DNA of 64,000 nucleotides from Margaritispora aquatica (GCA_007644065.1 VJWN01000010.1:372001-436000); one strand, 5' to 3'; positions 1-12,790 are shown, numbered from the stretch's first letter. Notes: generated from the letters alone by a model not told the origin. Numbers and translations are program-made.

Positions 1-740
1 CAATCGTGAACAATTTACGAGCAAGATTAATATTCTGTCTCTCTCGGACGTCGCTTCGTTGTTTCAGTCGAATCTTCGTTGTGCTGCACTATATCTGTCT
101 CAATCTCTAAGGCCTCCTTCACGGAAAAAATATTGTTAACTTGTTATGGAACTTGTTATGGGAGGGAACACCAGATCGCTAATTCAAAATCGAAAGCTGG
201 TATAGAATTCGAATTTTCTCTTGTCGATTTCCTTGATTGTGCCCCTCACCACAAGGTTGATTGGCCCCCTTCAAAATTCTCGCTTAACTTCAAGGTCAAG
301 CCTGAGATGACTTGAATGTTGCGGATACCCATCTGAACATTCTAAAATATCGATTTATAAGTAAAGGTTACAAATTTATAAGAAGATCAAACATTTACAG
401 AGTAGTAGAAGTAAAGGGAGAGTCTTGAAAGGTTCCAAAGCTCGTGACAAGCCTAGACCTCATTATTGGATCCGCCCTAGCTCACTAAATGCGGCTCCAC
501 GGATCATTCAGCTTGCAGCTGAAAACTAGCTAGCACTAACCACCACTAGGCAAATAGGCTATCATCTCAAGGGCCATTATGTATATTAGCCTCCTGCCAT
601 GTAAATTAAAGGCTGCATGCCGATGCTAGAAATGGGACTGCGGATAAGGCTCTAGTTGATTTGAGGTAGGTTGAAATTGAAAACACCCCCAGCATCATGG
701 CTTCCATCAGCAGAGATTCTTTCTACCCGGGTTGGCAACG
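1..740. other. Left-edge non-coding stretch
   Basis: No coding exon is supported here. The short open frames are AT-rich, lack recognisable domains and have no paired splice signals. The last few hundred bases presumably hold the promoter and leader of the GT61 gene that starts at 741. Confidence 0.5.
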
Positions 741-1878
741 ATGCTCTCGCGCAGCTTCTCGCTATTAAGCCGTCGCTACATTCCCATCATTATCATTGCT
801 TTCTTCTTGCTCATCACCTATTCAGCATACACAACCTTAATCAAAACTGGAACTTCGCGATGGGATTACCGCCAATTGATCCTCGATTCTGGCGGGTACG
901 GCGATGCAAAGAAAGATAATCTGGGCTTAGATAGCATTCCAAGTTATAGGATCACGAAACCGCCTAATGCCCCAATGTGCGAGGAGCGGTACGGCAAAAC
1001 GTACCTCGAGACAATAAGAGACACGGCTACAGGTCTCTGCACGGCCGAGTCGGGTTCAAACATAACATGCTGGCACACACATACGCTGGAGAATGGTAAG
1101 ACTGATATGTTCTGCCTCGCTAAAAATGCGATAAGCCAATACTCAAGTCATGATTCTTGACGACGAGAACGACGATCCTGTCGTTGACCTTTGGAATATG
1201 TTTGCAGGCCGATCACTGGTCAGACTAAAGAATCCTCCGCAAGATATGGAAATTGAGAACCTCCTCTTGCCCTTGGCGGGTTCCAGTGATCCAATGTGGC
1301 AAGGAGACTGGGCTCCCCATCCTTGCGAAAGCTCCGAGTTACTTCGAGCGTTCAGGCATCGAGTGCTGGAATTTACAGATGTGGGTGCTGGACCACCGCA
1401 TCGTGGAAATCTGGTGCTCACTTACATCGATCGAAAGGAGTCGCGACGTCTCATAAACCACCAAATCTACTTTGAAGAATTCGAAGCGAAATTCCCGCAT
1501 GTTTCTATAAGAATGGTCGAATTTACAGGCATGTCCTTTGCCGATCAACTTCGAGTTGTGAGAGACACGGATATCTTGGTCGGTGTACATGGAGCTGGCT
1601 TGACTCATGGAATGTTTCTTCCTGAGGGAAGTGTCATGGTAGAATTTGTCCCTAAGGATATGATGAGATTCAAGGGATTCCGGAATCTTGCTAATCTGGC
1701 TGGGCACACATACCTCAGCGTGAATACCGAGCCTCGACCTGTTTCTAACACCACAAAGGCTACTCTTGACTGGCATCTTCAAGATGTGTATGTTGAGAAA
1801 GCGAAGTTCTTGAATGTCATGGATGTTGCGGCAAAGACTCTGTATAAGAAGGGCTATAGGGATTTTCATGTGGAATAG
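741..1878 (+). CDS. GT61-family glycosyltransferase (EOGT-like), type II membrane protein
   Basis: Predicted Golgi/ER-lumenal glycosyltransferase of family GT61 (DUF563), which transfers sugars such as xylose or GlcNAc to glycans or proteins. I use the ATG at 741. An uncharged anchor (YIPIIIIAFFLLITYSAY) sits at about residues 14-31, giving type II topology. The C-terminal exon carries the family hallmark GVHGAGLTH, preceded by a DILV strand and followed by MFLPEGSVMVEF. The two coding blocks lie in different frames: 741 to about 1095 and 1148 to 1878. A GT-AG intron at 1096-1147 (52 nt, GTAAG donor) joins them in frame. However, the bases just inside this intron still read like family sequence (DMFCLAKNA), so a real or sequencing frameshift near 1130-1147 is the alternative. 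The family call is firm; the junction and the exact sugar are not. Confidence 0.8.
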
Positions 1879-2919
1879 TGCAGGTTTGTGAAGTGACTTG
1901 TAAGGCAATGGAATGGTGGACTGGGAAGGAAAGGCGTTCAGAATGGACAGGTGATATATCCGGATTGAGTGCTCGAGCTCCTGGGAGGAAGGATTGCGCA
2001 ACTTTCCTCGGGAGCGGACCTAAAGCTACTTAGGTAGTGATTTCAGCAAGGGAAGTAATGCGTTCATATTTCAAGTGTATATAATCATCGAGCATGATAC
2101 AATTTGTACTTCGCTTCCACAACTCAAGCTTCTTTTCTGGAAACTTTAGTGAAAACTGCATAATAGCTTCTGATTGAATCGCTAAGAATCAACTCCAAAA
2201 GAATGCTATCGGAACAATTGCTCTTCTCAAGAGTCTATGCCATTGATATGAGAAAACGTAGTTGGTCTTGGCGACCCTTTCGCTTTGGAGAGGACGTTCT
2301 TCTTGCTTCACCTTCATTTTTAACGATTGCGCAGATAATAACGACAAATAAGGAATCATTAGAAAGGTGAGTTGATGTGCTGAGAATCTTTGGATTTTTT
2401 CTTGTGGCATTACTACAAATACTACCAGTTTTGCCCCAAGACCATGAGACGGGAACTTCCAAAATACTAAACTGCGAAGAGACAAAGTGAGCAGGCGAAA
2501 CAAATTATCTAGCAGGTAGAAGCAAGTGATGATTGGTCGTCTTTCAAAGTAAGCGATACAACAGTTTGAAGTTCGAAAATATATGGGGTTGATGGAGTAG
2601 CTCAACTTCATGAGATAGCTTTTCATGAGCAAGCGTCAAGGAGAATGTACAGCCAACTCTAGCTTATCGTGTACGCTATGGAGCGTGCCAAGGTAAATGA
2701 TGATAGCTTCAAATAGATTCATTTTTGGCTAGATACACTGGTATTGCCTTTCACAATTATGTCTTTTGGAACACAATATAAGTAATTTCGACAATGTTGA
2801 AAATTGATTAGTCAGCGCACCACTTTACGCGTCGGCTACAATTCCCAAGTCGCGTCTCTCAACCACAAAACTCCACCACGTAGATATTCCCCCAATATTC
2901 AACTGCCCAAGCTGTCAAG
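1879..2919. other. Intergenic region between GT61 gene and RFC3
   Basis: About 1 kb between two + strand genes. It should hold the GT61 3' UTR and the RFC3 promoter. A minus-strand open frame at 2189-2632 has no domain and atypical composition, so I do not call it. No repeat or RNA gene was seen. Confidence 0.5.
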
Positions 2920-4266
2920 ATGTCTGACTACGAAGATGATATGGACATAGATGTCGATGCCCCAGTGGCACGCGACACAGTAATGTTCACTTCCGACAAC
3001 AACACGAAAGGGAAGAGAAGTGCAGCAAATCTACCAGTTGAAGCCGAAGATACTCTACCATGGTAGAACCTCCATAAAACATATAGCAATTCATACCTAA
3101 TTCTGTTTCTAGGGTTGAGAAATACCGTCCAGATACATTAGAAGATGTATCAGGCCACCAAGATATCCTCGCAACAATCAACAAGTTCGTGGACACCAAC
3201 GTTCGTACACCTGCTCTCCAAACACCAATACATGACTAACAGCTCATCAGCGACTACCCCATCTCCTTCTCTACGGTCCTCCAGGAACAGGAAAAACATC
3301 TACCATCCTCGCCCTGTCACGCAAGATCTATGGTACCAAGAACATGCGACAGATGGTGCTCGAGCTCAACGCATCCGACGACCGAGGAATCGACGTCGTG
3401 CGAGAACAAATAAAGACCTTCGCCAGCACAAGGCAGATTTTCACGGCAAAAGAGACGTCCGTTCCCGGTGTTGCGCCTGTCTCAATGCCTACTTACAAAC
3501 TTATTATCTTGGACGAGGCGGATGCTATGACTTCGACGGCGCAGATGGCATTGAGACGGATTATGGAGAAATATACGGCAAACACAAGATTTTGTATCAT
3601 TGCAAACTATACGCATAAGCTCAGTCCGGCGCTATTGAGTCGTTGTACGAGGTTTCGATTCAGTCCTTTGAAGGAGGCTGATATCCGGGTGCTGGTGGAT
3701 AAAGTGATTGAGGAGGAGAATGTGCAAATCACTAGCGAGGCAACAGATGCATTGGTCAAGCTGAGCAAGGGAGATATGAGAAGAGCATTGAATGTCCTCC
3801 AAGCTTGTCATGCAAGCAGTACGTTCCCTGGCTTGTTTTATGTTGACCCAAATTAACAGATATAGGCACACCACTCCACCTCAAAGGCACACCCAAAATC
3901 GCCGAGAAGGACATCAAGCGCGATCTCATCACCGAAACCACCATCTACGAATGCATCGCCTCTCCACACCCCTCAGACATAACCACGATCCTCAACACTC
4001 TCCTCAAGACATCGGATGTCACATCATGTCTACAAACCATCAATTCACTCAAAGCAACACAAGGTCTCGCTCTTGCAGACATCATCACTGCATTAGCAGA
4101 GGAACTGACTAAGTTGGATGTCGACCCAGCGGTCATGATCACATGGCTAGATGGTCTGGCAGAGGTGGAGTATCGTCTTAGTGGTGGAGGTGGGGAGGTC
4201 GTGCAGACGGGTGCGGTTGTTGGAGTTGTAAGGAACGGGGTTGAGTTGATGGGGAGGGCGAAGTGA
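2920..4266 (+). CDS. RFC3: Replication factor C subunit 3 (clamp loader ATPase)
   Basis: Small AAA+ subunit of the RFC clamp loader, which opens and loads PCNA at primer-template junctions; orthologue of yeast Rfc3 and human RFC5. Four exons: 2920-3062, 3113-3200, 3251-3818 and 3866-4266, giving 399 residues. All introns are 47-50 nt with GT-AG ends, and a TGACTAAC branch sits before the third exon. Visible motifs are LPWVEKYRP at the start of the core, Walker A GPPGTGKT near residue 86, Walker B LIILDEAD and the SRC arginine-finger box in LLSRCTRFRF. The segment LNASDDRGIDVVREQIKTFA is diagnostic for this paralogue rather than Rfc2 or Rfc4. Length is slightly above the usual ~340-350 because of an acidic N-terminal extension (MSDYEDDMDIDVD). 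It ends in the RFC-type collar helices. Confidence 0.95.
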
Positions 4267-5600
4267 GATTCATTTGCTGCTATGGGGTTCTATTTTGGAG
4301 TGGGAGGGAGGTTGCATAAGCATCGGCGTTTGAGGTTGATAATTACGAATGATGTCATCCTGTCTCCAGAAAGAGGAGGGCAAATACACGTAAACTATAG
4401 TGATGCCCACTCAATGAAAAGCTTCAAGTCTCAAAGGTGATGGGTATCTTTTAAATTGCTGTATTCTAGCCTGGATTACATTAAAGATTACTCGTAGGTA
4501 ATTATCAAACACTTTTGCGGTTCATCAATGGCATTGCCATTCTCCATTATGCCAACCATCCTCCCAATAACTATAAAAGCAAAATCATAATTATTGACCA
4601 CTCCTTCCTGGTACTCGCTTTGCGATTCTCTCTCATCCTCTCAGTCTGACATCCATGTTGGCTGCTGATATTGATATGTCGCTTAAATGAAGGAGGCCTA
4701 TGGAATCCCCTTCAACTTCGCTTGTAGCATGGCATGCTCTAAGTCCGATCGTGTTCTCGCTTCAACTGTGCAGGCTAGATGCTACACCTTGTGACATTAT
4801 CGTGTTTGAACACTGACTGGCATCGAATGTTGCCGCAGTTTGAAAGTCCCTCGGAAGCGAATATTGAGTTATGGTAGTTTTGCACTGCAGAAGTAAATAA
4901 TCTCTTAGGATGTACACTCAAAGACTTGAGCAGTTCGTTCAGCTGATTGTTCTGGAGAGGAGAGGAGGGGACAGAGTCGTTTTGGGTCTAGTGTTGGAAG
5001 ATTCCTAGATAGCCTCACAATGATGAACCACATCTCCGATGTTCCATTCGAAGAACATCAATCATCTCAGACTCGGCCTGCAGACCAGTCCAAGACGGTT
5101 CGTCTCATCACCGTTCTCACCTCAACTCCAACCCAACCCCAGTCCCAGACCTCGCCAGACTTCCTGCCTATTTCCAGTCAGTTAGCGAGAATTCATCTCA
5201 ACCACTCTATAGAACACATACCCAGATTCCAAACACACCTTGCCTCTCAACCACTCTAGCGAAGTATATCCCACCTTACATCTCAACCTCTTCGGGGACA
5301 GGGACAGAAACCCCAGCCATGACGTCTGGGTTTCGCACTTGGTGCTCTGAAATAGACACCTCTATTGGCAGTGGCGCTGCGAGAGCTGTGCTCATGCAAA
5401 AGACGAGAGCGAAAAGGGTGAGGGAGAACTGTTGGAATTGCATTGTGTGTTTTTGCTCCAGTTGGTGTTTTCCTTTGCGTTGATGTCTGTTAATGAAGGG
5501 TGGGGAGGTAGATACTGCTGTTGAAGAGAGATGTTCGAATTACTTTTGCAATTGTCAGGAATAATATATATCAACAAATCAAGGGAAGTCACCACCTCTT

Positions 5601-5893
5601 ATGTCCCTCATCATCACCACCACCCCTTTTACAACCACCACTTTTTTCTCACCTCTCCCTTCCACTACTCTCAACCCAGCCCCCAATAACATCATCACGC
5701 ACAAGCTAAAATCCAAACCAACAACTCCCGACCACCTCGCACCCTCTAACCCAGCGCCTCCACACATCCCAACCGCGCGCCAGTACGTCAATACGCAGCC
5801 CCTCGAAGCCAATCCACCCGATCTTTATCTCCCTAGCGATAGCGCGGCATGGCACAGCGTAAATCTCAGCCTCCTTCGATCTTCCATGCATCT
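5601..5893 (+). CDS. Possible orphan exon, function unknown
   Basis: A + strand frame from the ATG at 5601 reads through a Pro/Thr-rich start into a segment with ordinary amino-acid composition (LYLPSDSAAWHSVNLSLLRS). It is followed at 5899 by GTAAGT, a consensus fungal donor just after an ATGC. I could not find a downstream exon that continues the frame for long: the best nearby acceptor, at about 5934, gives an early stop. It may be a small gene, the remnant of a decayed one, or chance. No family is recognised. Confidence 0.2.
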
Positions 5894-7007
5894 CATGCGT
5901 AAGTACCTCCGCACCACTGACATTTGGGAGATCTAGAAACTAGGCTACGAGCTGGGTAAGCGAGCTAAACTCTTCATGCTTCTGTCGCGTATCGGATCCT
6001 TACACTCGGGGTGGAAAGATTGGTTTGGAGGAGCTGGGGAAGGAGGCTAACGTGGTGGATTAGCGAGGTTGGGGTTAGTCTTTGAGCTAAAAGCAAGCTG
6101 GTACGTATTTAGTGGTGGTGTCAATTAGCGAAGATCTGAACAAGGTGCTGGAGAAGCGACAGGATCCGATAGTCCTTACCCCAAGCCTAGGTTTTATGAG
6201 ATAGGGTTTTGGAACTTCTGGATGGGGATCAGCAGACGACGAGACCCACGCTGGTAATGCTAGTTGTTAGAAGAACAGTTAAAGAACAGGTTGAAAAGAT
6301 ACTAAAGGCACAGCGAATCGTGTAGCTCTTGTTGGACCTGGCTTGACGGTCTCGTACTCTGGACTTGAGCTAAGTGAGGTACTATTGGGCAAAGAAGACT
6401 GCAACCACCTCGAGAAGATTGACGGAACAGCTGAAGACTTCTTGGGCTTCGCTAGTGCGCCATCAGAAGGAGGTAAGTACCTTTAAGCGAACGCGAACGA
6501 ATACGAAATGAGGAGATCTGGTCTGGATACTCATACCAGCAACACTTCACGACAATACCACTACATTTGAACCATGAATGAAAGATATGTGTCTATCACA
6601 ATTTCAATTCCTTCGTTTAATTCACACGGATTTGGATTCTAGAAACCATAAAAAGAAGTGCTTTCATTTGCTTCGCAGTTCCGCCAGCCACAGGTAACCT
6701 CGCTCATTTCCTAAGACCCTTCATACATCCTCGTACATATATTATGCATACAAGATGCATACATGATGATATCCATACCCATGTGCATGTACATCTATAT
6801 GTATATGTACTCACCATCACCAGTCATCTACTCTGCTTACGTATATACTTCATTCCTCGCTCTTTAAACCATATTACCTCTTGAAGTTTATCATATATAT
6901 GTCGCCACTTTCCTCTCCTCGTTCCTTACTTGCCTACTAGATATATACTTAAGGAAGCGTCAAGAACGAGTACACTACTAAGCTCGCTTTCCTTCTCAGA
7001 CTGTAGG

Positions 7008-7034
7008 TACATACATACATACATACATACATAC
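7008..7034 (+). repeat. (TACA)n tetranucleotide microsatellite
   Basis: About seven uninterrupted TACA/ATAC units in the gene-poor interval. Confidence 0.9.
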
Positions 7035-8313
7035 CACAGATGCGTGGACATAGAAATCTATTGTTCACTCTTTCTACACTCTTTCTACACTCTCAATCAC
7101 TCGCTCCGAAGAAGTCAATAGCAAACAGAAGATCCCGTCTATTCACTCATCCACTCACCCATTCACTTTCCACAACAAGCATAGAAGCGAAGAAACGGAG
7201 AACGAGGATGAACCACCTACCTACCTACATACATGTTCTAGTCCTTTACATACCTACCCAGAGCCAATAGACCAACAGACCAAAAGATCAACAGACCAAA
7301 AGACTAATCAATGCCTTGAACAGAGCAGTTTCCTGTAACTACACAACACACCCATCAAGAAACAAGACACAAGAGACAAGAGACAAGAAAGATAGATGCG
7401 TTAGCGAACTCACAATGCCTTACGACACATCACAACACGTATGGTATCAGATATCAAGCATTCAACATTAAGCATTAAATATCAAGCATCAAGTATCAAG
7501 TATCAACAACCGCGACCGCAAACCCAACCGTAAACCTAATCACAACCCAACGCCAAACAAGAACAACAACGAAAGCACAAGTCTTCCCTGCTTTCGCTTC
7601 CTGCTTTCCCTTCCTGCTCTCCTGCTCATTCACCCCAGTCTTCACGAAACTGGACACATGTATCTACTACCACTCATGCGCATAGAATTTGTTTTCATTC
7701 TCTCATGTTATGGGACGGTAAGTCATCTCAGCACCTCCATTCCATCTCAACTCATTTCATCTCATCTCATCCATCTGTCTCAATCTGTCTCGATTCCAAG
7801 CTGAGACGCTCGCTCGCTCGTATATTACAATAAAGCATTAAAACATACCCCAGCTTGATCCACGTCATCTTCACTCGACTCGACGCGGCTCGACTCCACC
7901 TCACCTCACCTCGCCCTACTCTCTCCTCAAAATGCATAATCATGATATCCCATTCTCATTTCCTCCATATACACCATGACCCATTCCCCGTCCGTCCCAT
8001 CACGCTTTCAAATGCACATGAGCAGATAAGCCGGATCGATGCATGCCCCAACAGAACCTAGCAGCCTGTGTGGGGAGAAAAATGAGAACGAAGATAAAAT
8101 ATAACTCCAAAACTCCTGATCTGCTGCAAATCATCCATATCTCCCAAACGCCGTCTAAGCTTGTGAATTTTGCTGCGCTGCCGTCCCAAAAACAAATACC
8201 AGAAATGTCCCTCGTCCTCGTCCGCGTACCCACCTGCTTATGTTCGTGCAATCGTTATGTTCGCTCCCAAGGTCTCCAGCCCCTTTCAAATCCCGTATCT
8301 ACATCCCTCAGTC

Positions 8314-9946
8314 TCAAGCCGAAGAGGATGGAGCTGCACCAGGAGCAGTATTGCTGCTACTAGCAGGATTCTCCGTCCTCGTGCGAATATGGAACGCCTC
8401 ACGAAGTCTGCCGGTTAATCGTGCTCTCCTACTTGGTTCCTCACTATCAGGGGTTCTTCCATCAAGCCTAGTTTCCTCTCGGAAGGCTCGAAGACCTGCA
8501 ATCCGCACATTCGCCGGTGCTTCACGGAGAGTTCTTAGGTATTGGAAGCGGGTCATTCTGTGCTCTGGGGGCGTCTGATGTCCGTCTGCACCTTCATTGA
8601 TAGAAAGGGGTGGTGGAAGACCGTCTCCGTCCTCTCCAGTGCCTTCTGGATGTTCCGTGAGGGATGTAATCGGACGAAGATCGTGACGACTGTAAAGTAT
8701 TAGTGGTTTTAAAGAAAGGAAGAATAGAGTTGACATACCATAATGGACAAGTGCCAGAAACGTTCAGCAGCCATGGGTCAATGCAAGCGGGATGATACTT
8801 GTGATTGCAAGGCAATACTCGAACGTCCTCGCCCGCAGTGAAATCCTCGGTACAGATAGAGCAACCGAGTTCTCCATCCTTAGCTGCAGCCTCATCACCA
8901 CTGTGAACAGAATCTGCCTGAGCTGCTCCCATCCCAGATTCTACGACAGTGGCTGCAGCATTTGTCTTGGGTTTCACCGTCTCTGCCGTCGCCCCAGAAA
9001 TGATTGATGCATCGCGAGTATGACCATGGCCATCTTCCAACTCGACATCCTGGGCTGTCTTCGCTGGTTCTGGGTCTCCAAACTTCACAATTGGCAGAGT
9101 TTCCAACATGGCTCTAGCCAAGCCCTTCGCACGACTCTGTCTCGGCCTGCCGGCGAAACCAACGCGGGGTCCATATCTCTCTGGATGTCTATGTGCACGA
9201 ACTGCACCGGTCGCAATGATGACCAAGAACATCAAGGTGATGATACCAGTGATACTGTATAGAATACTCATTGCGACAGCCGTTGTAGGGGCCGGTCCGC
9301 CTTCGTTCGCTGTTGTTGATGGAGTCGTGGTTGTTGTAGTCGCATTCGTGCCAATCGCTGCGGACAATGTATTCGTTGATCCACGAGTTATGGTGTTAAC
9401 AAGATTGTTCGCATCAGCTTGCGTCGTGATCGTGAACATTGACCCAAATTGATAATCGGAGTTGGTGAGATCGCACTGCGATGCAATAAGACTGTACAGG
9501 ATTATTGCAACCGGTTTCATCGACCCAGCAGTACCAACAACGGTCGAAGGATCAATATTGGAACCATTTGGATCGCAGGATATGATTGCAACGTCTCGGT
9601 TGGTGAGGTTTCCAGTTGTTGCGTAGTCCGTCAAAACGGCATTTCCGGAATAAATTACCGTCTACATTCACCATCAGCATGGTCGCTACATTCATTTTGG
9701 GACGAGACAAACCGCAGCACCCGTTGGACCACTTCCTCTGCCCGCACCACCCATCAATGGAGCAATTGCGAATGATCGCACTTCCACCAAAGCTCCTCCA
9801 CTAATCCTCAGCTGGTTCATCGCATTGCTTTCGCTCGTTGGCAGAGTTGCGTTCGACGGTGCTACCGAGCCTGCCATGACCGCAGTGATGACGAACAAGA
9901 GGGCCGATAAGAGACTCCGGCTCTTGGGAACGATCGACGCTGCCAT
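8314..9946 (-). CDS. Membrane-anchored RING-H2 E3 ubiquitin ligase
   Basis: Predicted transmembrane ubiquitin ligase with a lumenal ectodomain and a cytosolic RING, acting in the endomembrane or vacuolar system. Exons on the minus strand are 9946-9713, 9661-8739 and 8689-8314 (510 residues); introns are 51 and 49 nt. A signal peptide occupies about residues 1-29 (SLLSALLFVITAVMAGSVA). A PA-like or low-complexity lumenal region with Thr-rich linker follows, then one membrane span at about 205-230 (ILYSITGIITLMFLVIIATG). The RING-H2 is at about 345-386: CSIC, then CNHKYHPAC, then CPLC. The last Cys is completed across the second intron, which supports the splice. The order signal peptide-ectodomain-TM-RING matches PA-TM-RING proteins. 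I chose the second Met (MAASIV) over an ATG nine codons upstream because it starts the signal peptide cleanly. Confidence 0.88.
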
Positions 9947-10554
9947 TGTTGAAGACGAAGAAAAGAAATACACACAAGAGATGATGGACCTGTTTCCCTA
10001 CCCTTTCCTTGACATGCCGGTTCCTAAATGCTAGGCAAAGAAGATTGAGGTCGCAGACGAAATGTAGAAATGTTGGAAATCCAGTGGTTGTTGCGGAAGA
10101 TTGTGAAACCCTGTCTGTAACAATAAGGTTTGGGATGAGATCGGATTTGAGGCGTAAGTGCGGCAATCCCAAGGATGATCAGTGGAAGAGATGTTGGAGA
10201 TCCAGGGCGTTATATTCGAACGAACAATCAAACAAGCAAATTCCAGAGTGACGACGAAGTTTTCAATAGCTATATTTTTGCGGTGACGGCCGTTTGTAGA
10301 TGTCTTAGTCCTTTCTCTTCGTCGGATGTCCCAGATGGATGTAAGGTGGAGGGGTGAGGGGAGGCTTGTGAAGGTTAGTGTCCGGTAGTGTCGGATCGGC
10401 GGATTTACAAGAAGAAAGTCGTCTAGAAAGTGGAGTGAAGAGTGAGGAGTGAGGAGTGGATAGTAAAGTTTAAGTCAGGTAACTTTTGGTTGGTAAGTAG
10501 TTAATGTGATTCCAGAAAATGGGGGGGATCTCTTGGATATTTGAATCGACAGCA

Positions 10555-10589
10555 AACGAAAGACGAAAGACGAAAGACGAAAGACGAAG
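10555..10589 (+). repeat. Heptamer tandem array (ACGAAAG)n
   Basis: Four to five near-perfect copies of the 7-mer ACGAAAG in a row, upstream of the RING ligase. Confidence 0.9.
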
Positions 10590-10702
10590 GGTCAAGAAAT
10601 GTGAATCAGTCAGGAATGAAAAATGGTCCCCAAGTCAACTCTTACAATTACACGCACTAGGAAGGAGACCGGACCTTTGCATTGCCGACTGTACTGTAAG
10701 AA

Positions 10703-10733
10703 AAGAAGAAGAAGAAGAAGAAGAAGAAGAAGA
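10703..10733 (+). repeat. (GAA)n trinucleotide microsatellite
   Basis: About ten GAA units, which read as a poly-Glu or poly-Ser run in spurious open frames on either strand. Confidence 0.95.
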
Positions 10734-11423
10734 GGCGTCTGTCAAGGTATGTATTTGGGGCTGTTCTGAGCTGTCCTGGCTTGTCATTGTCCTTGTCCTT
10801 GTCCTGGGGTTGGGGGTTGGAAGCTTACCATCCTGGACTTTAGCCATTCAGGATGATCTTCACTCACACACATCAGCAGTAATTCACCCATCCGAACCTG
10901 TTCCCTCTTCCATACAAGACCCCATACAGGCCCAGACAGGCACACTCAGATGGAATCACCGGCAGAGGGAGACAGTCGAAAGACGAACACGACAAGAGAT
11001 TCCATTTCTGGGCGTGGATTTGGCTGATGCACAGCCTCGATTTTGGCCTGCATTGGTAATATGTGGCCAGCATTTAAAGCACACTTGATTTGAAATCATT
11101 GCGGCATCCAAGTTGCTAGGTCGGATACTGTATAGAGTACTCAGGTACATAGACAGCATGGATACACTAGTGACGCTGTCTATAGTCTTTACTCCTTGGT
11201 GGTGAAGTATTGTCGAAGCTCACTACTACATACATACATATCTTCCGGATGACTTCTTCCTACAATTACAATTATGGCCGGAGTGAACTACCACCTTCAT
11301 TAACACTATTTCACACATGGTAGTATCCGATATACGATATACGAGTATCAACTGTAGTGCCTACATTACTTCCAATAAGGTAAAGATGCCGTAGCAACTA
11401 TCAACCACTTCCCACGAAATATC

Positions 11424-11447
11424 CCTCCCCCCCCCTCCCCCCCCCCC
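11424..11447 (+). repeat. Interrupted C homopolymer tract
   Basis: A run of C broken by single T residues and followed directly by an A run. Confidence 0.9.
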
Positions 11448-12769
11448 AAAAAAATATCAAAAAGATAGATCGATGACGCTTCCGCACCACTACGCAACCA
11501 GCGCAAACCAAAGCTGAACCACCAACCTATCCGGATCCGAGCCGAGACACCACCAAATCCGCCTCTCCCAATCCAACCCCTGACCCGCCCTTCGACTGCC
11601 GACGCCCGCCGAGAGGACTGTGGTAAGGGTTTGGAATCATTGGGATCTTCGTTGCAGCGCCAGGGAGCCACAAGCGTTTTCGACTTTTGCCGGTCGTTTT
11701 TATTTATTTACACGGCGTTAGGAAATCCAGCGTTCTGGTCGACCTACTATCGTTGATAGTGCAAAAAATACCTACATGCATACATACATGTATACATACA
11801 CCTATCATTAGCCGAAGGATCAGGATCCAAACCAGGAATCCTATTGTTTGCCCCTGAAAATATACATCATCAGCTACAACAGCAGCATGTCTGACTGTGT
11901 TGGAACAGTACCCAGTACCTACGTACTCATTTGAATTTACGATTTTTGCAAGTACTGCGAGAACTCTGCAATGCAGTGTCACCCACATCCGAGGATGCCG
12001 AATTTCCAATATCACACGATCATGGCCACCAGTCTATCCAGTGTATCCAGTCTATCACAAGCATGTCTCCAAGGGAGGGGGGTTTTTTTTTTCCTCCAGC
12101 CTCCTCCTCCCCTCCTCCTGTCATGCTCTCTAATAAACCTTAATATTCTCCGCGATACGGATGAACTCGACGCCGATCTACGATGATGATGATGACGATA
12201 CCTGGCGTGGACGTGGAGGTCGGCTCGGCTAGGTAGGCAGGGTCCCCGAGCCTGTCAGTCAGTCAACATTGGGTTGTAGCGAGGCTGAGTACTCATCGAG
12301 TTGAGGCACGCGACGATATTTGAGTTTGTTGTATTGTACCTTTCTATGTCATTCAATTCAATTGAATTTATGTTTGAGTTGTTTCCTCCAATCGAGTGAT
12401 GTTATTCGTATACCATCGTCTCAGCAGTCCTTAACTTTACCAAGGCCGACTCGCTTGCTAAGGGGCGAACGTTAGGGAGTAGGTAGACTTGAGGTAGGTA
12501 GGTAGGAGAGAACAAAACCGGTGTGCAGTGTATGACAAGAGTAGGTACACACACGTCGCATTCACTCTCACAGAAGACACGAGACAAGAACCAAGGCGCA
12601 GCTACCTATACTATTCACACTATCTCGCTCGCCTTTGAGATATCTTCTATTCTTTGCTTCCTCACTCGGGGCAGAAGAAGCAAAAATAGTGAGTGCTCTG
12701 CGCATAGGTAGGTAGCCTCACCGAGATGAACGCTACCAGCTGAGGTAGGTCATTTTCGGTCAAGAATCA

Positions 12770-12790
12770 AGACAAGACAAGACAAGACAA
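12770..12790 (+). repeat. (ACAAG)n pentamer array
   Basis: Four tandem ACAAG copies in the gene-poor region. Confidence 0.85.

Larger units (their letters stand above)
4267..8313. other. 4-kb gene-poor interval between convergent genes
   Basis: No confident gene lies in these 4 kb between the 3' ends of RFC3 (+) and the RING ligase (-). The first and last few hundred bases are probably 3' UTRs. The middle is pyrimidine-rich on + with tetranucleotide and pentanucleotide runs, for example around 6730-6830, 7008-7034 and 7380-7510. One possible orphan exon at 5601-5893 is listed separately. A long non-coding transcript is possible, but the sequence alone does not show one. Confidence 0.5.

Noticed and set aside
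1339..2001. 220-codon minus-strand frame opposite the GT61 gene
   Set aside because: It is antisense to a well-supported exon and has no domain or splice partner.
2189..2632. 147-codon minus-strand frame between GT61 and RFC3
   Set aside because: Starts at a non-consensus site, has atypical composition and no recognisable motif.
10519..11088. 189-codon + frame upstream of the RING ligase
   Set aside because: Its length comes from heptamer and GAA repeats giving poly-Lys/Arg and poly-Glu. The remainder is not protein-like.
11366..12015. Minus-strand frames around the C-tract
   Set aside because: Gly-rich translation of a homopolymer region; no support.
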